Assembly (NCBI RefSeq): GCF_006742205.1
Contig: NZ_AP019721.1
Location: 1,054,001-1,118,000 of the forward strand
Direction of reading: 5' to 3'
DNA: 64,000 nucleotides
Origin: Staphylococcus epidermidis
GTDB taxonomy: Bacteria > Bacillota > Bacilli > Staphylococcales > Staphylococcaceae
This document shows, in pieces, positions 58,708 through 64,000 of this stretch (positions within the stretch are counted from its first letter, which is position 1; every line of letters begins with the position of its first letter). Under the pieces are notes generated by a model. The model had not been told where the DNA came from and ran no database searches. It saw nothing but the letters and a program-made list of their open reading frames with translations. The position numbers and the translations under genes are program-made.

Positions 58708-59823
58708 ATGAAAATTGGGATTCCTAAAGAAATAAAGAATAATGAGAATCGAGTGGGGTTATCCCCAAGTGGTGTACATGCACTTGTAGACCAAGGACAT
58801 GAAGTTTTAGTAGAAACAAATGCTGGTCTAGGATCTTACTTTGAAGATGGTGATTATCAAGAAGCCGGTGCCAAAATTGTTGATGAGCAGTCAAAAGCTT
58901 GGGATGTTGATATGGTCATCAAAGTTAAAGAACCACTTGAATCGGAATACAAATTCTTTAAAGAAGAGTTAATCTTATTTACTTATTTACACCTTGCGAA
59001 TGAACAGAAATTAACTCAGGCACTTGTGGACAACAAGGTTATATCTATTGCCTATGAAACTGTACAATTACCAGACGGTTCTTTACCGTTATTAACACCA
59101 ATGAGTGAAGTGGCTGGTAGAATGTCTACACAAGTGGGAGCTGAATTTTTACAAAGATTTAATGGAGGTATGGGTATCTTACTAGGTGGCATACCTGGAG
59201 TACCTAAAGGCAAAGTCACTATCATTGGTGGTGGTCAAGCAGGTACAAATGCAGCTAAGATAGCTTTAGGATTGGGAGCTGAAGTGACAATACTAGATGT
59301 TAATCCTAAACGTTTAGAAGAATTAGAGGACTTATTTGATGGCAGAGTAAGAACAATTATGTCTAATCCATTAAATATAGAAATGTATGTGAAAGAAAGC
59401 GATTTAGTGATTGGAGCAGTCCTTATTCCAGGTGCTAAAGCTCCAAACTTAGTGACTGAAGATATGATAAAAGAAATGAAAGATGGATCAGTGATTGTAG
59501 ATATTGCGATAGATCAAGGTGGAATTTTTGAAACAACTGATAAGATTACTACTCATGATAATCCGACTTACACTAAACATGGTGTCGTGCATTATGCTGT
59601 AGCTAATATGCCAGGTGCCGTTCCACGTACATCTACAATTGGATTGAACAATGCAACATTACCTTATGCGCAATTATTGGCTAATAAAGGTTATCGTGAA
59701 GCATTTAAAGTAAATCATCCATTATCTCTAGGTCTGAATACATTTAATGGACATGTGACTAATAAGAATGTAGCTGATACATTTAATTTTGAATACACTT
59801 CAATTGAAGATGCATTGAAATAA
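58708..59823 (+). CDS. ald: Alanine dehydrogenase
   Basis: 371 residues from ATG 58708 (GGAGG 8 bases upstream; the longer frame begins with the TTG that overlaps that site). Catalytic Lys74 (KVKEP) and His95 (YLHLA) are present, plus the NAD fold [21 protein letters not shown]. It interconverts L-alanine and pyruvate + ammonia with NAD. It is divergent from the usp gene and convergent with pepQ. Confidence 0.96.
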   Translation: MKIGIPKEIKNNENRVGLSPSGVHALVDQGHEVLVETNAGLGSYFEDGDYQEAGAKIVDEQSKAWDVDMVIKVKEPLESEYKFFKEELILFTYLHLANEQKLTQALVDNKVISIAYETVQLPDGSLPLLTPMSEVAGRMSTQVGAEFLQRFNGGMGILLGGIPGVPKGKVTIIGGGQAGTNAAKIALGLGAEVTILDVNPKRLEELEDLFDGRVRTIMSNPLNIEMYVKESDLVIGAVLIPGAKAPNLVTEDMIKEMKDGSVIVDIAIDQGGIFETTDKITTHDNPTYTKHGVVHYAVANMPGAVPRTSTIGLNNATLPYAQLLANKGYREAFKVNHPLSLGLNTFNGHVTNKNVADTFNFEYTSIEDALK

Positions 59824-59835
59824 TGCGTGAAATTT

Positions 59836-59877
59836 ACCCCAAGACTTCATTCATGTGAATGGAGCTTGGGGTTTTTT
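59836..59877. terminator. Bidirectional terminator between ald and pepQ
   Basis: ACCCCAAG-ACTTCATTC and GAATGGAG-CTTGGGGT form a long stem with a bulge, followed by TTTTTTG; convergent genes share it. Confidence 0.85.
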
Positions 59878-59886
59878 GTTGTTTTG

Positions 59887-60942
59887 TTATTTTTCGTATT
59901 GAGTTAATATTTCATAACCATTTTCAGTTACTAAAATATCATCTTCAATTCTAACACCAGCCACATGAGGGACATATATGCCAGGCTCTATAGTAATCAC
60001 CATGCCTGCTTCAAGTTGATTATTATTTACACTTGATATATCTTGATATTCGTGTTCTTCAAGACCTAATCCATGACCTAGTCTATGTGGGAAGTAATCA
60101 CCATAACCTGCTTCTTCGATGATATCTCTAGCAATTTTATCAATATCTTTGATGGTAACTCCTGGTTTAATAGATTTAATTGCTTCTGTTTCTGCTTTTA
60201 AAACAATGTTATATATATTTTGTGCTTCCTTATTAGGTGTGCCAAAATGAATTGTGCGTGTCATATCACTGCAATAATGATGGTATACAACACCTAAATC
60301 AAATAGTACAAACTCATTTTGCTGTAATTTTCTGTCACCGGGTGTTCCATGTGGTGAAGCAGCATGGTCACCGAAGAGTACCATCGTGTCGAAACTCATT
60401 TCATTAACACCATATTTTTTTATTTCGTTTTCGATATGGTTGACAACTTCTCTTTCTTCAACACCTTCTTTAAGAAAGGATTTACCAATTTCAATACATT
60501 TATCAGCTAACGCAGCTGCTTTTTTTATATTGATAATTTCATCTTCTGATTTGATATTGCGTAAGTCCTTGATTGATTGATCAACATCTTGATAGTGTTC
60601 TATATTAAAGGCTTTTGTTAGTTCTCTTTGACGTTTAACTGTAAGATGTTCACTTTCAATGAGCATTTTAGAGAAAGTTTTAGAGTATTTGTCGAATGGG
60701 TTTTCAGTATCTAAATAACCGATGATTTTACCTTTAAACGGTGATTGTTTTACTTCTTCAACTTCCATTTTTGGACAAAATAAAACAGGCTCTTCATTTG
60801 ATGGAATAAGCAAAGCGAAGAGTCTTTCATGTGGCTCACTTCGATACCCAGTAAAGTAAAAGATGTTTAAGGGTGTCGTAATCCATGCTGCATCAGCATC
60901 TTCTTGTTGTAAAACTTTTTTGATTTCTTTTATTTTAGTCAT
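59887..60942 (-). CDS. pepQ: Xaa-Pro dipeptidase/aminopeptidase (M24 family)
   Basis: 351 residues from ATG 60942 (GGAGG 8 bases upstream; the frame extends to 60960 without a better site). The C-terminal pita-bread domain has the metal ligands: [16 protein letters not shown] (two Asp), [13 protein letters not shown] (His), TIEPGIYV (Glu) and [10 protein letters not shown] (Glu). Cytoplasmic; cleaves Xaa-Pro bonds. Whether it prefers dipeptides (PepQ) or longer N-termini (PepP) is not decidable by eye. Confidence 0.93.
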   Translation of the reverse strand: MTKIKEIKKVLQQEDADAAWITTPLNIFYFTGYRSEPHERLFALLIPSNEEPVLFCPKMEVEEVKQSPFKGKIIGYLDTENPFDKYSKTFSKMLIESEHLTVKRQRELTKAFNIEHYQDVDQSIKDLRNIKSEDEIINIKKAAALADKCIEIGKSFLKEGVEEREVVNHIENEIKKYGVNEMSFDTMVLFGDHAASPHGTPGDRKLQQNEFVLFDLGVVYHHYCSDMTRTIHFGTPNKEAQNIYNIVLKAETEAIKSIKPGVTIKDIDKIARDIIEEAGYGDYFPHRLGHGLGLEEHEYQDISSVNNNQLEAGMVITIEPGIYVPHVAGVRIEDDILVTENGYEILTQYEK

Positions 60943-61051
60943 ATAATGAACCTCCATCATGTGATGATATATTAATTCTATGCTAATAAGATATAGTTTT
61001 CAAAAAGTAAGGGTTATTGATTGAACTTAACAAGCTAAATAGCTCACTAGT

Positions 61052-61076
61052 GTTATAAATGTGACTGGTAGGGTAT
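61052..61076 (+). promoter_or_regulatory. SigB-like promoter of the UPF0173 hydrolase gene
   Basis: GTTATA (61052-61057), 13-base spacer, GGGTAT (61071-61076). The -10 half is perfect for sigma-B; the -35 half is two bases off. It is 37 bases before the ATG. Confidence 0.45.
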
Positions 61077-61113
61077 ACTATTAAAAGATATTACTTTTAG
61101 GAGGGTAACTCTT

Positions 61114-61803
61114 ATGAAACTTTCATTTCATGGTCAATCAACAATTTATTTTGAAGGTAACGGCAAGAAAGTTATAGTTGATCCATTTATCTCTGGCAAC
61201 GATAAATGTGACCTAGATGAACAAACGTTAGAGGTAGATTACATTATCTTAACACATGGTCACGCTGACCATTTTGGTGATGTAGTTGAATTGGCTAATC
61301 GTAATCATGCAACTGTGATTGGTTCGGCAGAATTACAAGGATATTTATCTACTTATCACGGAGTCGAAAATGTTCATGGCATGAACATTGGTGGGAAGGC
61401 TAAATTTGATTTTGGAACAGTCAAATTTGTTCAAGCATTCCATAGTTCTAGCTTTACACATGACAATGGTGTGCCTGTATATTTAGGTATGCCTATGGGA
61501 ATTATTGTCGAAGCTGAAGGCAAGACTATCTATCATACTGGGGATACAGGATTATTTAGTGATATGAAACTGATAGCAGATAGACACCCAGTTGATGTAT
61601 GTTTTGTTCCTATTGGAGATAACTTTACTATGGGAATAGAAGATGCTAGTTACGCTATTAATGAATTTATTAAGCCTACAATCAGTGTTCCTATTCATTA
61701 CAATACATTCCCGTTAATTGAACAAGATCCAGAGCAATTTAAGGATGCAGTTCAGGTAGGGGAAGTACAAATTCTTAAACCGGGTGAATCAGTGGAATTT
61801 TAA
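61114..61803 (+). CDS. UPF0173 metallo-beta-lactamase-fold hydrolase
   Basis: 229 residues. The metal-binding motif [10 protein letters not shown] gives His48, His50, Asp52 and His53; [11 protein letters not shown] and [10 protein letters not shown] carry the later ligands. The family (B. subtilis YtkL) is UlaG-like; the substrate is unknown. AGGAGG is 8 bases before the ATG. It is preceded by a SigB-like promoter and stands alone. Confidence 0.9.
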   Translation: MKLSFHGQSTIYFEGNGKKVIVDPFISGNDKCDLDEQTLEVDYIILTHGHADHFGDVVELANRNHATVIGSAELQGYLSTYHGVENVHGMNIGGKAKFDFGTVKFVQAFHSSSFTHDNGVPVYLGMPMGIIVEAEGKTIYHTGDTGLFSDMKLIADRHPVDVCFVPIGDNFTMGIEDASYAINEFIKPTISVPIHYNTFPLIEQDPEQFKDAVQVGEVQILKPGESVEF

Positions 61804-61920
61804 TTGTTTGTCTAAATGACAAATAGCTTTTGATTTTTAAGTCATTTTCTAAAAGTACAACGATAATTAAAATTTAACAGTAGTAAGTTGTTATTTTGAA
61901 TTTATGAAATATAAATAAGA

Positions 61921-61948
61921 GCCTGAGACACACTTAATGTCTCAGGCT
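61921..61948 (+). terminator. Hairpin downstream of the UPF0173 gene
   Basis: GCCTGAGACA and TGTCTCAGGC, perfect 10 bp, without a T-run. The stem is almost the same as the one after ezrA. The rest of the 300-base gap 61804-62103 is AT-rich with no other element seen. Confidence 0.6.
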
Positions 61949-62103
61949 TCCTAATGTTGTGGCAAGTCGATTGCTGAATAAAAAATTGAAATTATATCAA
62001 GCTTTTTAATACAAATGCCAGGTATTTAATTAGGAACAAGAATTCATTACAAATTCTAGCTCATTTATTATAGTTTTGGTATTTTAGGTTACTAGTATGT
62101 CGT

Positions 62104-62517
62104 TTATTTAACAATTAAAACAGGAATAGTAGCACGTTTAGCTACTTTATGACTTACGCTACCTAAAACAAATTTCTTATTGTCTTCAGCTTTTCGGTTA
62201 CTTAGAACAATAATTTCATATTTACCACTATTTGCAAATTTTAATAGCTCATCCTTAGCATTGCCTCTTACAATAACTTCATCATAATCAATGCCGTAGT
62301 CTTCTAGAGTTTTAAGTGTACTTTCTAAACCTTTAGAACGTTTTTCGGTTAGCTTATCTAAATGTACGCCAGCTCTGATTGACGCTTGAGCATCTTGCTC
62401 ATTAATGGCATTTAAAACTGTGACGATAGTTCCTTCACCAGCTAAACGAGACACCTCTTTAAGAGCTTTCTCATTTTTAATTTGAGTGTCTACCCCAAGT
62501 AGAATATGTTTATACAT
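62104..62517 (-). CDS. Universal stress protein, UspA family (degenerate ATP motif)
   Basis: 137 residues, starting MYKHILLGVDTQIKN. The family C-terminal block reads LSNRKAEDNKKFVLGSVSHKV: the two leading glycines of the G-xx-G-x9-G-S ATP motif are replaced (Ser, Lys), though the later GS is kept. It may therefore be a non-ATP-binding UspA-type protein. AGGAGGGA is 6 bases before the ATG. It is divergent from the DRTGG/CBS regulator gene. Confidence 0.87.
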   Translation of the reverse strand: MYKHILLGVDTQIKNEKALKEVSRLAGEGTIVTVLNAINEQDAQASIRAGVHLDKLTEKRSKGLESTLKTLEDYGIDYDEVIVRGNAKDELLKFANSGKYEIIVLSNRKAEDNKKFVLGSVSHKVAKRATIPVLIVK

Positions 62518-62714
62518 AAATCATCCCTCCTCAACTTTATTTTAGTAAAGTTTTAGTGTAATTTCCATTAATATTTAAATATTTTGAATATAAACTTTAA
62601 CGGTAATTTATATTGATTAATATTTAGTATTTTACAATGATTGAACAATGATTTTTTGTACATTAAAAGTTATAATGATAAAAAGACTGTTATAAAGAAA
62701 TAAGAGGTAACGGG

Positions 62715-64000
62715 ATGACAAAGAATGAACAAATAATTAAACATATCGAATCTTTATCAATTGGCTCTAAAATCTCTGTACGAAAGATTGCTAAAGATCT
62801 TAATGTGTCTGAAGGTACTGCGTATAGAGCAATTAAAGATGCGAGTCAACTTGGAATTGTAGCAACTATTGACAGAGTTGGTACTGTTAGAATCGAGAAA
62901 CGAAGTAGGGAAAATTTAGATAACTTAACGTTTAATGAAATTGCAAATATTGTCGAGGGCCAAATACTTGCCGGTAGAGCTGGACTTAATAAATCAGTTT
63001 CAAAATTTGCGATAGGAGCAATGCAATTTGATGATATTCTGAAATATATAGGCAAACACACATTATTAATTGTTGGAAATAGAGAAAATGTACAGATTGA
63101 AGCTTTAAAACGTGAAACTTCAATACTCATCACAGGTGGTTTTCGTCCAAGTGCTGAAATTATACGTTATGCAGATGAGCATGAATTACCAATTATTTCT
63201 TCAAGTTATGATACATTCTTAGTTGCTAATATCATCAATAAAGCAATGTTTAATCAAAAAATACGCAAAGAAATACTTGTGGTTGAGGATATAGTTAAAC
63301 CAATCAATGAACTATCAGTGTTATTTGATTCAATGACAATACATGATTACAAAAAAATAGCGAATGAAACCGGCCATACAAGGTTTCCTATAGTAAACGA
63401 AGAATTTAAATTAGTAGGTATAGTAACTAGTAGAGAAATCATTAATATGAACGAAGAAGACCTATTAGGTAAAGTTATGACTAAAAATCCATTGAGTGTT
63501 AAATTAACAAATACGGTTGCTAGTTGTGCCCATTTATTAATTTGGGAAGGGATTGAATTATTACCAGTAACTGATAATAATAAAAAAGCTGTCGGTGTGA
63601 TTAACAGACAGGATGTTTTAAAATCAATGCAATTATTAGGTAGACAACCTCAAATTGGTGAAACAGTCAATGATCAAATTGCCAAACATATTTCAATACA
63701 TCAACAAGGAATAAATGTCGACGTATCTCCACTCATTACAAATCATTACGGTACACTAAGTAAAGCAGTATTTGTTGGAATTATTGAGGAAACGATTCGG
63801 CACGAAATGAGAAAGTATAAAAAAGGTAATGTCATGATAGAAAGTATGAGTATTATCTATATTAAGACTGTACCAATTGAATCTACTATTGAAGTACATT
63901 ATGAAATGTTAGATGTTGGCCGATATTTTGCTAAATTAGAAGTTACTATGATTAATAATGGTGAAAAAGTTGCTAATGCATTAGTAATTTGTCAAATGTT
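62715..64000 (+). CDS. HTH-DRTGG-CBS-hotdog regulator (YtoI-like), 3' end cut by window
   Basis: The reading frame is open from ATG 62715 to the window edge (428 codons visible, only a few residues probably missing). Residues 1-60 are a winged-helix DNA-binding domain (KISVRKIAKDLNVSEGTAYR). Next come a DRTGG domain (about 75-185), two CBS domains (about 195-310; IVTSREI and GVINRQDVL are the typical ends) and a C-terminal hotdog fold resembling FapR/thioesterase (about 320-428). AGAGGTAACGGG is the ribosome-binding site. CBS plus DRTGG suggest nucleotide sensing; the target genes are unknown. Confidence 0.85.
   Translation, partial: MTKNEQIIKHIESLSIGSKISVRKIAKDLNVSEGTAYRAIKDASQLGIVATIDRVGTVRIEKRSRENLDNLTFNEIANIVEGQILAGRAGLNKSVSKFAIGAMQFDDILKYIGKHTLLIVGNRENVQIEALKRETSILITGGFRPSAEIIRYADEHELPIISSSYDTFLVANIINKAMFNQKIRKEILVVEDIVKPINELSVLFDSMTIHDYKKIANETGHTRFPIVNEEFKLVGIVTSREIINMNEEDLLGKVMTKNPLSVKLTNTVASCAHLLIWEGIELLPVTDNNKKAVGVINRQDVLKSMQLLGRQPQIGETVNDQIAKHISIHQQGINVDVSPLITNHYGTLSKAVFVGIIEETIRHEMRKYKKGNVMIESMSIIYIKTVPIESTIEVHYEMLDVGRYFAKLEVTMINNGEKVANALVICQM

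Overview
The window is a contiguous piece of chromosome from a Staphylococcus, most likely a coagulase-negative species. It is AT-rich. Its gene order closely follows what I remember of the S. aureus sasC-murJ-pepV-dat-trmB-ftsK-murC-aroA-ccpA-fhs-tyrS-serA-rpsD-ezrA-thiI-tpx-ackA-ald-pepQ block. Species cannot be fixed by eye. There is no prophage, plasmid, CRISPR array or tRNA gene. The only mobile-element trace is an eroded IS1182-type remnant at about 57.5-58.0 kb.

Region by region: 1-10953 is the 3' part of a giant cell-wall-anchored SasC/FmtB-type adhesin with about 38 tandem DUF1542 repeats. 11.3-19.4 kb holds envelope and amino-acid genes (flavoprotein, MurJ-type lipid II flippase, rRNA pseudouridine synthase, PepV dipeptidase, D-alanine aminotransferase, APH-fold kinase). 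19.4-30.4 kb runs trmB, M42 aminopeptidase, ytpPQR, a soluble FtsK/SftA-type DNA translocase, murC, and a ytxG-ytxH stress pair behind a good SigB promoter. 30.8-37.9 kb carries aroA (DAHP synthase/chorismate mutase), ccpA, fhs, a GT51 transglycosylase and tyrS with a tyrosine T-box. 38-47.3 kb holds HtrA, an acyltransferase with altered motifs, a GlcNAc PTS, a HAD phosphatase, the aminotransferase-serA pair behind a CcpA (cre) site, OsmC and a GDPD. 47.6-57.4 kb carries rpsD with its S4 leader, fRMsr, ezrA, the cysteine desulfurase-thiI pair, a TauE/SafE exporter, tpx, ytxK and ackA. 58-64 kb has two universal stress proteins, ald, pepQ, a UPF0173 hydrolase and a DRTGG/CBS regulator cut by the right edge.

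How the genes connect: dat, murC, murJ and the transglycosylase feed or build peptidoglycan. ezrA and the FtsK-like translocase serve division. ccpA sits among likely targets (nagE, the serA operon, possibly itself), and ackA and ald carry overflow carbon and nitrogen. Several genes (ytmP-like, ytxH, ytxK) have terminator-like hairpins immediately before their ribosome-binding sites, a recurring layout that suggests readthrough control.

The most unusual things seen are: a 9-residue in-frame tandem duplication inside acetate kinase; a 545-bp intergenic element bounded by inverted repeats that combines an IS1182 N-terminal remnant with a structured hairpin cassette; a near-consensus cre enclosed in a perfect 14-bp inverted repeat upstream of the serA operon; a long untranslated leader before the ytmP-like kinase; two SigB-type promoters; and the absence of acuC-acuA-acsA between ccpA and fhs. 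I do not see a wholly new multi-gene system.
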